From assembly GCF_030246845.1 (NCBI RefSeq), contig NZ_CP126889.1:3591001-3655000 (forward strand): 64,000 bases of DNA, in the 5' to 3' direction. Below are positions 25,541 to 33,977 of the stretch, piece after piece. Below the pieces are notes generated by a model. The model was not told the DNA's origin and ran no database searches. It saw nothing but the letters and a program-made list of their open reading frames with translations. Position numbers and translations under genes: made by a program. The stretch is from Enhydrobacter sp. GTDB lineage: Bacteria; Pseudomonadota; Alphaproteobacteria; Reyranellales; Reyranellaceae. Position 1 is the stretch's first letter. Every line of letters begins with the position of its first letter.

Positions 25541-28500
25541 TCACGAGGCGGCCGGTGCGTAGGCGACGGCGAGCTGGCGGGAGACGAGGCGGGCATAGAG
25601 ACCGCCTTTCGCCAGCAGCGAGGCATGCGTGCCGGTCTCGGCGACGCGGCCCTCGTCCAGCACCACGATGAGGTCGGCGCCGCGCACCGTCGAGAGCCGA
25701 TGGGCGATGACGATGGTGGTGCGGTCGGCCTGCAGGAGATCGAGCGCGCGGCGCACCGCCTGCTCGTTCACCGCGTCGAGATGCGAGGTCGCCTCGTCGA
25801 GCACCAGGATCGGCGCGTCCTTCAGGAAGGCGCGGGCGATGGCGACGCGCTGACGCTGGCCGCCGCTGAGACTCATGCCGCGCTCGCCCACCGGCGAATC
25901 GAGGCCGTCGGGCAGCGTCGCCACCAGCTCGGCGAGCGAGGCATGCTCGATTGCGGCTTGCAACTCGGCCTCCGAGGCGTCCGGGCGGGCGATCAGGATG
26001 TTGGCGCGCAGCGTGTCGTTGAAAAGATAGGTGTCCTGCGCCACGAGCGCGATCAGCCGGCGCAGCTCGTCGAGCCTGTAGTCCCTGAGATCGGCGCCGT
26101 TCAGCGTGATGCGGCCCTGCTCGGGATCCCAGAAGCGCATCAGGAGCTGCGCCGTGGTCGTCTTGCCTGCGCCCGACGTGCCGACCAGGGCCACCGTCTT
26201 GCCGGCGGGGATGGTGAAGCTCACGTCGGCGAGCGCGCGGCGATTCTGGCCGGGGTAGGTGAAGCTCACGCGCTCCAGCGCGAGCGACGCGGCTCCCCTC
26301 CTCGGCGGCACGCCCGGGCCATCGCGCACCGGGATCGGCTCGTTGGCCAGCGCATAGACGCGCCGGGTGGCGCCCAGCGTGTCGGCGAGCTGGCGGCCGA
26401 TCTGGGCGATCTCCGACACCGGCAGGAAGGCCGCCATGGCGAGGATGGTGAGAAGCGGCAGCAGGCCGGGATCGACCGCCCCCCCGGTGGAGAGGATGGC
26501 GCCGGTCACGACCACGGCGAGGCCGCCCAGGCCCGTCATCACCTCGAGCAGGCTGTGCTGCAGGGTGAGCTCGCGGAAGAACGGCAGGCGCAGGTCGATA
26601 TGCCGCTGCGTAAGCTCGTTCAGGCGATCGCCGCGCCGGCTCTCCTGCTGGAAGGCCACGATCTCGCCCAGCCCCTGCACGGAGTCGACGGCGAAGGCGC
26701 CGAGCTCGCCGGCCGCTTCCCGTGCCTGCGAGCCGAGACGATCGACGCGCTTGCGCATCAGGAAGGGGCTGAGCCCCACCGCGAGCAGGAACGGCAGCAG
26801 CGCGAGCGCGAGCCAGCCGCTCGCCGAGGCCAGCACGACGATCACGACGGCCGGCACGAGGATGGCCACGAAGGCGGGCGCCACCGTATGGGCGAAGAAA
26901 TACTCGACCAGCTCGATGTCGTGCGTGGCGAGCGCCATCAGGTCACCGGTGCGGCGGCGCACGAGATAGGCCGGCGCCAGCGCCTCGAGCTTGCGGAAGG
27001 CATCGATGCGCATCTCAGCCAGCAGCCGGAAGGCCATGTCGTGCGCCAGCCACGATTCGAGCCAGTGCAGCACGCCCGACAGCGGCGCCACGATCGCAAG
27101 CGCGATCGCGAGGTTGTTGAAGGGCTCACGATGCTTCAGCGCCAGCACGATCAGCGCCGACAGCACGCCCACGCCGATGAAGGCCAGCACCCGCAGCACG
27201 CCGAAGGTGAAGGTGGCGGCGAGCTTGCCCTTCCACGGCAGGATGACCTTCATCAGGTTCGCGACCACCTGGTACCAGGTGAGCCCCTCGGCCTTGATGA
27301 TGCCTTCGGTGGGAGCGGAGGCGGGGAGGCGGGACTCGGTGTCTTTCGGACCGCGCGCATCCTGCGCGCGCATGAGTGGGCTGGAAGCCCGCAGTCCCGA
27401 AGAGCCCTGAGCCTGTTCCGCCATCAGCGTCGCATAGACCCCGCCGCGCGCCATCAGGAAATCGTGCCGGCCTTCCTCGGCGACACGGCCGCCATCGAGC
27501 ACCAGGATACGGTCGCAGTCGATCACGCTGGACAGGCGATGCGCGAGGATCAGCGTCGTCCGGCCCTGCATCAGGCGGTCGAGCGCTTCCTGGATCACCG
27601 CCTCGTTCTCGGCATCGACCGCGGAGAGCGCCTCGTCGAGCACCAGGATCGGCGTGTCGCGCAGCAGCGCCCGGGCGATGGCGAGGCGCTGGCGCTGGCC
27701 GCCGGAGAGCTTGATGCCCTTCTCGCCGATCACCGTCCGGTAGCCCTGCGGCAGGCTCTCGATGAAGTCATGGATGTTGGCGGCGCGTGCGGCTTGCTCG
27801 AGTTCTTGCTGCGTCGCGCTGGGCCGGCCGAGGCGAATATTCTCCTCGACCGTGCCGTGGAACAGGAAAGTGTCCTGGTTGACCACCGAGATCAGCGAAC
27901 GGATTTGCTCGAAGGAGAGCGTACGCAGATCATGGCCGCCCAGCGTGATGCGGCCCTCGTCGGGGTCGTAGAAGCGCAGCAGCAGCCGCACGACCGAGGA
28001 CTTGCCGCCGCCCGACGGGCCGACGATGCCCAGCCGCTCGCCCGCCGCGGCGCGGAAGGAAAGGCCGTCGTGGATCGTGCGCCGCGTGCCGGGATAGGCG
28101 AAGCGCACGTCCTCGAAGGCGATGACCGGGGCGATGGCTTTGTCCAGCGGCCGCGGCGAGACGTCGGCGACGGCCGGCCGGTCGTCGAGGATGTGGTAGA
28201 TGCCCTGCGCCGCCGAGAGTCCCACCATGCCCTGATGCAGGACGGTGCGCAGCTCGCGCATCGGCCGGAAGATTTCCACACCCAGCATCAGGATGACCAG
28301 CAGCGAGGCGAGCGCCATCGCGCCCGACTCGACGCGCACCGCGCCATAGATGAGGGCGGCGGCGGCCCCGCAGGCGATCGCGGTGTCGGTGATGCCGCGC
28401 GCCAGCGTGTTGGTGGCCAGCACCCACATGGTGCTGCGGAAGAGATCGCGCGCCTCGATCTCGAGCTTGTCGGCGCGCGCCTTGCCCTGGCCGAACGCCT

Positions 28501-29125
28501 TCAGCGTTGCGAGGCCCTGGATCGAGTCCAGGAACTCGGCGGCGAAGCTCGCATAGCTTTTCTGACGCCGTCCCGAGTTGGCCACGTCCCACTTGTGCCA
28601 GAGCGCGGGCGCGAACAGCGCGACGATGGCTGCCGCCAGCATGACCAGCGCCACCGGCAGGTCGATGAAGGCGACCACCGCGAAGATCAGCAGCGGCGAG
28701 AGCAGCGCGACCAGGAACTGCGGCAGGAACTGGCCGAAATAGGTCTCGAGCTGCTCGACGCCGTCGATCAGCGAGAGCGTGAGCCCGCCCGAGCGCTGGC
28801 GGCCGACCGTGCCGGGTCCCAGGCTCGCGATCTTGTCGTAGATCACGCGGCGCAGGCGCTTCTGCACCCGCGCCGCGGTCTCGTGCGCGACCACGGCGCG
28901 CCAGTGCTCGGCCGCGCCGCGCAGCACCATCACCAGCGCGATCAGCAGGATGGGCAACATCAGCGCGGAAGCCGGCACACCGGCGAACACCTGGCCGATC
29001 AGCCAGCCCAGCAGACCCAGCCGGGCGACGCCCAGCCCGACCGACAAGAGGCCGACCGCGACCGCCGCCGCGATGCGGCCGCGGACGCCCCTGGTGAAGA
29101 CAAGAAGGCGCGGTTCGATATGCAT
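25541..29125 (-). CDS. Fused two-half ABC exporter, CydD-CydC-like
   Basis: A single 1194-residue polypeptide with TMD-NBD-TMD-NBD order. Half 1 contains the CydD-like FLDSIQGLATLKAFGQGKAR, Walker A GPSGGGKSS and signature [14 protein letters not shown]. Half 2 has CydC-like features (ESWLAHDMAFRLLAEMRIDA, GDLMALATHDIELVEYFFAH), Walker A GTSGAGKTT and [14 protein letters not shown]. CydDC exports cysteine and glutathione to the periplasm for cytochrome bd assembly, usually as two genes; fused forms are known. No cydAB is in the window, so a thiol or other substrate is an inference. The linker between halves carries an in-frame family B repeat (27348-27398). A LysR gene is divergent. Confidence 0.9.
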   Translation of the reverse strand: MHIEPRLLVFTRGVRGRIAAAVAVGLLSVGLGVARLGLLGWLIGQVFAGVPASALMLPILLIALVMVLRGAAEHWRAVVAHETAARVQKRLRRVIYDKIASLGPGTVGRQRSGGLTLSLIDGVEQLETYFGQFLPQFLVALLSPLLIFAVVAFIDLPVALVMLAAAIVALFAPALWHKWDVANSGRRQKSYASFAAEFLDSIQGLATLKAFGQGKARADKLEIEARDLFRSTMWVLATNTLARGITDTAIACGAAAALIYGAVRVESGAMALASLLVILMLGVEIFRPMRELRTVLHQGMVGLSAAQGIYHILDDRPAVADVSPRPLDKAIAPVIAFEDVRFAYPGTRRTIHDGLSFRAAAGERLGIVGPSGGGKSSVVRLLLRFYDPDEGRITLGGHDLRTLSFEQIRSLISVVNQDTFLFHGTVEENIRLGRPSATQQELEQAARAANIHDFIESLPQGYRTVIGEKGIKLSGGQRQRLAIARALLRDTPILVLDEALSAVDAENEAVIQEALDRLMQGRTTLILAHRLSSVIDCDRILVLDGGRVAEEGRHDFLMARGGVYATLMAEQAQGSSGLRASSPLMRAQDARGPKDTESRLPASAPTEGIIKAEGLTWYQVVANLMKVILPWKGKLAATFTFGVLRVLAFIGVGVLSALIVLALKHREPFNNLAIALAIVAPLSGVLHWLESWLAHDMAFRLLAEMRIDAFRKLEALAPAYLVRRRTGDLMALATHDIELVEYFFAHTVAPAFVAILVPAVVIVVLASASGWLALALLPFLLAVGLSPFLMRKRVDRLGSQAREAAGELGAFAVDSVQGLGEIVAFQQESRRGDRLNELTQRHIDLRLPFFRELTLQHSLLEVMTGLGGLAVVVTGAILSTGGAVDPGLLPLLTILAMAAFLPVSEIAQIGRQLADTLGATRRVYALANEPIPVRDGPGVPPRRGAASLALERVSFTYPGQNRRALADVSFTIPAGKTVALVGTSGAGKTTTAQLLMRFWDPEQGRITLNGADLRDYRLDELRRLIALVAQDTYLFNDTLRANILIARPDASEAELQAAIEHASLAELVATLPDGLDSPVGERGMSLSGGQRQRVAIARAFLKDAPILVLDEATSHLDAVNEQAVRRALDLLQADRTTIVIAHRLSTVRGADLIVVLDEGRVAETGTHASLLAKGGLYARLVSRQLAVAYAPAAS
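27348..27398. repeat. Dispersed palindromic repeat family B, copy 2, in frame inside a gene
   Basis: GGACCGCGCGCATCCTGCGC, then GGGCTGGAAGCCC and GCAGTCCC, read in frame in the ABC exporter as linker residues GLRASSPLMRAQDARGP. The length (51 nt, 17 codons) preserves the frame. It lies between the first ATPase domain and the second membrane domain. Confidence 0.8.
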
Positions 29126-29181
29126 GGCGCGATGCTAGGGCGAACATCCACATTCGTCAGTCCACAAAAGGGAAAAACGGC

Positions 29182-29197
29182 TGTACAAATCTGTACA
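29182..29197. promoter_or_regulatory. Perfect palindrome abutting a LysR start codon
   Basis: TGTACA-AATC-TGTACA, with the last A being the first base of the LysR ATG. It fits a T-N11-A LysR box and sits in the 71-nt divergent gap with the fused ABC exporter gene, so it could control both. Confidence 0.5.
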
Positions 29198-30129
29198 TGA
29201 CGCCCAGTTGGGACGACCTCCGGATCTTCCTCACGCTGGCCCGCGAGGGCACGCTGACGACCGCCGCCAAGGCGCTGGGCGTCAGCCATCCCACCGTGGC
29301 GCGGCGCGTCGCGGCGCTCGAGAGGCAGATCGGCGCGCGTCTGTTCGAGCGGCTGCCGGACCGCTTCGTGCCGACCTCGGCCGGCGAGGAGCTGCTGGGC
29401 GACACCGAAGCGATGGAGCGTGCTGCGCTTTCGATCGACCGGCGCAGCGCAGGATTGAGCGACACAGTGCGCGGCGTCGTGCGGCTCTCCGCCGGCGAGG
29501 CGATGTCGGCCCTGCTGGCACGCCACCTGCCCGAGCTGCGAAGGCAGCTGGCCGAGATCGAGTTCGAGCTGGTGGCAAGCCACACGCTTGCCAATCTCTC
29601 CCGGCGCGAGGCCGACCTCTTGATTCGCGAGCAGGTGCCCGACCTCGGCGACATCGTCGCGCGCAAGCTCGGGCGGGTCGCCTACGCGATCTATGCTCAT
29701 CCCGCGCTCGCGGTGGCGCGGCTCGGGCCGGCGACGATGAAGGCCGTGCCGTGGGTCGCCTTCGACGACGACCATGCCTACATGCCCGGCCAGCGCTGGC
29801 TCGCCGATCGGCTGGACGGGACGCGTCCTGCCGTGCGCGGCAACAACTGGCTGGTGCTGCACGAGGCAGTGCGGGCGGGCGCGGGCTTCGCGATCCTGCC
29901 CTGTTATCTCGGCGATCCCGATCCGGGCCTGCAGCGCATGGGCGGCGTGATCGCCGAGGTCTTTGCCGACCAGTGGCTGCTCGTCCATCGCGACCTGCGC
30001 GCGCTGCCGCGCATGCGCGCTGCCATGGACGCCGTGGTCGACCTCTTCCAGCGCGAGCGCGCGGTGCTGGAGGGAAGGTCGCCGCGCAACAGCTTCACTG
30101 GCGACGTATCGAGACCAGGGGCAAGGTGA
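29197..30129 (+). CDS. LysR-type transcriptional regulator
   Basis: A 310-residue regulator with N-terminal helix-turn-helix WDDLRIFLTLAREGTLTTAA followed by GVSHPTVARRVAALE, then a PBP2-like effector domain (VRGVVRLSAGEAMSALLARH, GNNWLVLHEAVRAGAGFAIL). The SHPTVARRVAALE helix type groups it with the short-gap AllS/DmlR-like LysR regulators. It is divergent from the fused ABC exporter, with a palindrome in the shared 71-nt gap, so the exporter is its likely target. Its 3' end overlaps the convergent TonB-like gene by 35 nt. Confidence 0.9.
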   Translation: MTPSWDDLRIFLTLAREGTLTTAAKALGVSHPTVARRVAALERQIGARLFERLPDRFVPTSAGEELLGDTEAMERAALSIDRRSAGLSDTVRGVVRLSAGEAMSALLARHLPELRRQLAEIEFELVASHTLANLSRREADLLIREQVPDLGDIVARKLGRVAYAIYAHPALAVARLGPATMKAVPWVAFDDDHAYMPGQRWLADRLDGTRPAVRGNNWLVLHEAVRAGAGFAILPCYLGDPDPGLQRMGGVIAEVFADQWLLVHRDLRALPRMRAAMDAVVDLFQRERAVLEGRSPRNSFTGDVSRPGAR

Positions 30130-31027
30130 AGGTGGCGCTGTCGCCGTGGATGTCCGGCGGCAGCGGTGCGTAGGGCGCGCCGGCGCGCACGCCGGCCACG
30201 ACGCCTCTGTCGAGCGCCGCAAAGCCGCTCGATCGGGCGACCGCGACATCGAGCAGCCGTCCGTCGCGGGCGATGACGATGCGCAGGACGGTCGTGCCTT
30301 CCTGGACGCTCGCCTGGGCCTCGTAGTGATATCCCGCGAGCTTGCGCACGACTTGCCAGAGGTAGTTGTCCGCGACGCGCGCGCGATTGTAGGTGTCCGC
30401 GGGATTGACGAAGGGCGACGGGGTCGGCGCTTCGCGGCTGGCAATGGCAGGGGGCTGCCGCCGTGGCGCCTGGGTCAGCGGCGAGGGTCGGAATTGCGGT
30501 TCCTGGGCCGGCCGGGCGGGTTGGGCAGGCGCCGGCACCGACGATATGTGCGCCTGGCGAGAGGGCGCCGGTCGTGCCGCCTGCAGCGGTTCGAAGGTCG
30601 GCGGCGCCGTTACCTCCGCTTGCGGTGGCGGCACGGCCTGCTCGAGCAGTGGCCGCTCCGGTGCGAGCGCCTGCCGCGCTTCCCTGGCTCGCGACGGGAC
30701 CTGGCTCGGCTTGTCGGCCGTGATTTCCGCCGGCGGAGCCAGGCCCGGCATGTCGGGCGGTGCGGGGCGCGCCTTCGGCGTCACAGTCGGTGGCGGAGGC
30801 GGCGGCTTGGCCTTCGGCTGCTCGAAGGTAACGTCGATGGGCGCTCGCGGCAGGGTGAGGCGAGGCTCGCGCAGCGAGAGGCCCCACAGCCCCAGCGCCA
30901 CCAGACCATGCAACAGGACCGCCAGCATCAGCGCCGCCGGCGGCATGCGGCCAGTGCGAAAGGTGGGAAGCGAAGCGCTGACGTCGGCCACGATGGTTCC
31001 GATCCCTTGTCCAAGGACTTGGGCCAT
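30095..31027 (-). CDS. TonB-like energy transducer
   Basis: A 310-residue protein. A short N-terminus leads to one membrane helix (AALMLAVLLHGLVALGLWGL), then a long Pro/Ala-rich periplasmic spacer (KPPPPPPTVTPKARPAPPDM and on, about residues 75-215), and a C-terminal TonB-type domain (VLRIVIARDGRLLDVAVARS followed by SGFAALDRGVVAG). The layout is that of TonB, which couples proton motive force via ExbB/ExbD to outer-membrane receptors. No exbBD or receptor gene is in the window. ATG 31027 has GGGAA upstream; the upstream ATG 31078 lies within a family C repeat and is less likely. The gene converges on and overlaps the LysR gene. Confidence 0.8.
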   Translation of the reverse strand: MAQVLGQGIGTIVADVSASLPTFRTGRMPPAALMLAVLLHGLVALGLWGLSLREPRLTLPRAPIDVTFEQPKAKPPPPPPTVTPKARPAPPDMPGLAPPAEITADKPSQVPSRAREARQALAPERPLLEQAVPPPQAEVTAPPTFEPLQAARPAPSRQAHISSVPAPAQPARPAQEPQFRPSPLTQAPRRQPPAIASREAPTPSPFVNPADTYNRARVADNYLWQVVRKLAGYHYEAQASVQEGTTVLRIVIARDGRLLDVAVARSSGFAALDRGVVAGVRAGAPYAPLPPDIHGDSATFTLPLVSIRRQ

Positions 31028-31050
31028 CACGTTCCCGCTGGCAAGAGCAC

Positions 31051-31079
31051 ATGATTGTGCCACTCCAGCGGCGCTCATG
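31051..31079. repeat. Repeat family C, partial copy 1
   Basis: ATGATTGTGCCACTCC then AGCGGCGCTCATG; it shares a 21-nt identical block with the copy at 40817 in opposite orientation and its left part with the copy at 52518. It lies in the 104-nt leader of the TonB-like gene. Confidence 0.55.
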
Positions 31080-31131
31080 GTGTGTAGAAAGAGGACAACG
31101 GTGCCATCTGCTGACACCGTTTCCCAAACAA

Positions 31132-32184
31132 CTACATCACGACCTGCTGGATGCCGCCGCGGAGCTGACCCGCCTCGATGTTGCGCCACAGGATCTCGTG
31201 GCCCTGCGGCAGTGCGCGGTTGTTGGGCATGGAGAGCCAGAGGCGCAGCAGCAGGCGGTCGTGGCCGGAGGTGGCGTCGTCCTCGAACGGCGTGCGGCCG
31301 TGGTAGGTGACGTGGCTGTTGATGAGCTGCAGGTCGCCGGGTTCGAGCGTCATCTCGAAACAGAGCTCCTGCGCGGTCTGCATCAGCACGTCGATCGCTT
31401 CCTTCTGCGCGGTCGTGAGCTTCGGCACCCCGGGCGCCATCTGCGCGGCCTCGATGAAGGTGAGCGAATAGTGCGAGGTGAACTTGCCATCGCGCAAGCC
31501 GAAGATCGGCAGCGGATAGGCAGTCTCCTTGGTCGTGCCTTCCTCGCCGAAGCGGCTGCGCCAGAAATCCTGGAACAGCACTTCCAGAAGATCGGGCCGG
31601 CGCGCCAGGATCGCGTTGTGGATGGCGGGCGTGGAGGCGAGGGTGCTGACGCCGCCCTGGCGCGCCTGACGCACGCAGAGGAGGCCGACGACGTCGGTGC
31701 GGTCGGTGTGGAAGCGCAGGCCGCCGTTGGTGAGCGTGCGGGCGTAGGACGACAGGAAGGTCGTGCCTTTCCGCTCGTCCTGGACCTGGCCATAGGTGCG
31801 GCCGACATGCGCGCCCTCGTCGCGGATGGCGCGCATCAGCTCGCCGCTGCGGTTCTGGAACACCGGCATGCCGAGATGGCTGCCGAAGCCGAAATAAAGG
31901 CGGCGCAGGTCGTCCTCGTCGTAGCGATCGACCGGAAAGCCGCGCAGCTTCACGATGCCGCAACCGTTCTCCAGCTCGTCGGCGATGTCGTCGAGGAGCG
32001 GCCGCAGCGTCGACACCGGAAAGTCGGCGCGCGTGATCTCCCGCCACGGATGGTCCTTGACCGCCTTCAGCGCAGCGTCGAACTCGGCAACCGCGCCGGC
32101 CGGCAGGTTCCGGATCCAGCGTTTGGAATCCTTGATGTCCTTGCCCTGCCAGACGGAGGGGCCGGTGAGAGGTGAGCGGGTCAT
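31132..32184 (-). CDS. TauD/TfdA-family Fe(II)/2-oxoglutarate dioxygenase
   Basis: A 350-residue enzyme of the TauD/TfdA (clavaminate-synthase-like) group. The iron facial triad is His159 and Asp161 in RFHTDRTDVVGLL plus a distal His in INSHVTYHGRT (about residue 293); the 2-oxoglutarate-binding Arg is in the RLLLRLWLSMPNNR segment. N-terminal LENGCGIVKLRGFPVD is typical of the family. Members hydroxylate small molecules such as sulfonates, herbicides or gamma-butyrobetaine; this one resembles the fungal-type trimethyllysine/TauD-like group, substrate unknown. A GNAT gene lies 12 nt upstream and is probably co-transcribed. Confidence 0.9.
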   Translation of the reverse strand: MTRSPLTGPSVWQGKDIKDSKRWIRNLPAGAVAEFDAALKAVKDHPWREITRADFPVSTLRPLLDDIADELENGCGIVKLRGFPVDRYDEDDLRRLYFGFGSHLGMPVFQNRSGELMRAIRDEGAHVGRTYGQVQDERKGTTFLSSYARTLTNGGLRFHTDRTDVVGLLCVRQARQGGVSTLASTPAIHNAILARRPDLLEVLFQDFWRSRFGEEGTTKETAYPLPIFGLRDGKFTSHYSLTFIEAAQMAPGVPKLTTAQKEAIDVLMQTAQELCFEMTLEPGDLQLINSHVTYHGRTPFEDDATSGHDRLLLRLWLSMPNNRALPQGHEILWRNIEAGQLRGGIQQVVM

Positions 32185-32196
32185 GGACCAAACCTA

Positions 32197-32682
32197 TCAC
32201 ATTCCGACGAGCGGCTTCCTCATATTGATCGAGGTCGGATAGTCGAAGCCGGGATGCGCCTCGCGCCCGACCTCGACATAGCCCAGCGATCCGAAGAGCC
32301 GCTGGTTGTCCGCGAGCACCACGCGTACGCCGAGCCTGACGCCGGCCAACCCACGCGCCCGGGCATCGGCCTCTACAGCAGCGACCAGGCGCCGGGCGAG
32401 GCCCAGACCGCGCGCTTGGGGCACGACCGCCAGCCGGCCGAAATAGAGGTCGCCATCCACGACCCTGGTCATGACGCAGCCCAGGGTCTCGCCGTTCCGC
32501 TCAGCGACGATCGCGCTCGCGCCCCTGGCGAACTCTACGGCAATGCTTTCCGCCGTTTCGCGGAAAGCGCCGGACTCCGGCACGAGCTTGCCCCGGTATT
32601 GGGCGAATGCAGCGGCGATGGTCGCGGCCAGCGCCGACGCGTCGGCCGCCGTCGCGGGCCGCAGGACAAGAGGGTCGCTCAT
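32197..32682 (-). CDS. GNAT family N-acetyltransferase
   Basis: A 161-residue acetyltransferase starting MSDPLVLRPATAADASALAA. The acetyl-CoA pyrophosphate loop is FGRLAVVPQARGLGLARRLV (V-x-P-x-x-R-G-x-G-x-A, residues 95-115). LGVRVVLADNQRLFGSLGYV gives the N-x-x-L-F-x-x-L-G-Y motif that follows. The acceptor is unknown. It is divergent from the alcohol dehydrogenase gene (57-nt gap) and 12 nt upstream of the dioxygenase gene. Confidence 0.87.
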   Translation of the reverse strand: MSDPLVLRPATAADASALAATIAAAFAQYRGKLVPESGAFRETAESIAVEFARGASAIVAERNGETLGCVMTRVVDGDLYFGRLAVVPQARGLGLARRLVAAVEADARARGLAGVRLGVRVVLADNQRLFGSLGYVEVGREAHPGFDYPTSINMRKPLVGM

Positions 32683-32739
32683 CGTCCGCTTCTCGCGTAG
32701 GCTCGCCGCGAGAGCGAAAGGAAAGACGAGAGGAAGGAT

Positions 32740-33888
32740 ATGGCGCTCATCACCTATCTCACCCGCATCCAGTTCGAGTTCGGCGCGCTGAAGCTTCTGG
32801 AGCAGGAGCTGCAGCTCCTCGGCATCCGCCGACCGCTGATCGTCACAGACAAGGGTATCATCGCCGCCGGCCTGTGGGCCAAGGTGAAGGAGAAGCTGCC
32901 CGGCAACATGCCGATCGCGCTCTACGACGGCACGCCCGAGAATCCGACCGAGGCCGCCATGCGCGACGCCCTCAAGATCTACAAGGACGAGGGCTGCGAT
33001 GGCATCATCGCCATCGGCGGCGGCTCGCCGATGGATCTCGCCAAGGGCGTGGCGCTGATGGCGACGCATCCCGGCAATTCGCTGCAGCCCTATGCGATGG
33101 TCGAAGGCGGCGCGACGAAGATCACCTCGAAGGTGGCGCCGATCGTCGCCATCCCGACCACCTCGGGCACCGGCAGCGAGGTGAGCCGCGGCGGCGTCAT
33201 CATCATGGATTCCGGCCGCAAGCTCGCGATCGGCAGCCCGCACCTCATTCCAAAGCTGGCGCTAATCGATCCCGAGCTGACGCTGGGCCTGCCACCGCAT
33301 CTCACGGCGGGCACCGGCATGGACGCCTTCACGCACAACATCGAATGCTTCCTGTCCAACGCCTACAACCCGCCGGCCGACGGCATCGCGCTCGACGGGC
33401 TCGACAAGGCGTGGCGCTATGTCGAGCGGGCGACCCGGGACGGGCAGGACCGCGAGGCGCGCTTCAACATGGCGATGGCGGCGATGGAAGGCGCCATGGT
33501 GTTCCAGAAGGGGCTGGGCGCCGTGCATGCGCTGAGTCACCCGACGGGCGGGCTGAAGGGGCATCGGCTGCATCACGGCACGCTGAACGCGGCCTACCTG
33601 CCGGCGGTGCTGCGCTTCAACGCGCCGGCGGTCGGCGAGAAGTACAGGAAAGTGGCCCAGGTGCTCGGCCTGCCCGAACGCGAGGGCACCGCCGAGGGCG
33701 TGGCCAATGCCGTTGCGGCGCTGAACGAGCGGCTCGGCATCCCCAGGGGGCTGGGCGCGATGGGGCTCCGGCAGGACGAGGTCGAGCAGATCGCCGACGG
33801 CGCGCTCGGCGACCACTGCCATCTCTCGACGCCGCGCCAGCCGACCAAGGCGCAGTATGTCGAGCTGATCGAGCAGAGCTGGGGCTAG
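32740..33888 (+). CDS. Iron-containing alcohol dehydrogenase (group III)
   Basis: A 382-residue NAD(P)-dependent dehydrogenase. The nucleotide-binding motif is IIAIGGGSPMDLAKGVAL (GGGSxxD, about residue 95) and the second signature is IPTTSGTGSEVSRGGVI. Iron ligands are the Asp in LTAGTGMDAFTHNIE and His residues in VHALSHPTGGL and HRLHHGTLNA. Length and motifs match the group III family that includes FucO, AdhB and 1,3-propanediol dehydrogenase, acting on small primary alcohols or semialdehydes. It is followed 89 nt later by an SDR gene on the same strand, with a family B repeat between. Confidence 0.92.
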   Translation: MALITYLTRIQFEFGALKLLEQELQLLGIRRPLIVTDKGIIAAGLWAKVKEKLPGNMPIALYDGTPENPTEAAMRDALKIYKDEGCDGIIAIGGGSPMDLAKGVALMATHPGNSLQPYAMVEGGATKITSKVAPIVAIPTTSGTGSEVSRGGVIIMDSGRKLAIGSPHLIPKLALIDPELTLGLPPHLTAGTGMDAFTHNIECFLSNAYNPPADGIALDGLDKAWRYVERATRDGQDREARFNMAMAAMEGAMVFQKGLGAVHALSHPTGGLKGHRLHHGTLNAAYLPAVLRFNAPAVGEKYRKVAQVLGLPEREGTAEGVANAVAALNERLGIPRGLGAMGLRQDEVEQIADGALGDHCHLSTPRQPTKAQYVELIEQSWG

Positions 33889-33894
33889 TCTTCT

Positions 33895-33950
33895 GGACCG
33901 CGCGCGTCTTGCGCGCTCATGATCGTGGGCGAGCTGGAAGCTCGCGGTCC
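33895..33950. repeat. Dispersed palindromic repeat family B, copy 3
   Basis: GGACCGCGCGCGTCTTGCGC, then GAGCTGGAAGCTC and GCGGTCC: a full copy with outer arms GGACCGCG/CGCGGTCC and a nested GAGCT..AGCTC hairpin. It begins 6 nt after the alcohol dehydrogenase stop. Confidence 0.85.
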
Positions 33951-33977
33951 GTGAGAAGAGGCTGATTGGGAGAAGAC

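Noticed and set aside
25625..29200. A 1191-codon plus-strand reading frame opposite the ABC exporter
   Set aside because: It is the antisense mirror of a GC-rich gene; it lacks domains and is rich in Arg, Gly, Asp and His in the way such shadows are.
30095..32200. A 701-codon frame joining the TonB-like protein to the region of the dioxygenase
   Set aside because: Its first half is a shadow of the dioxygenase gene; only the TonB part has real protein character.
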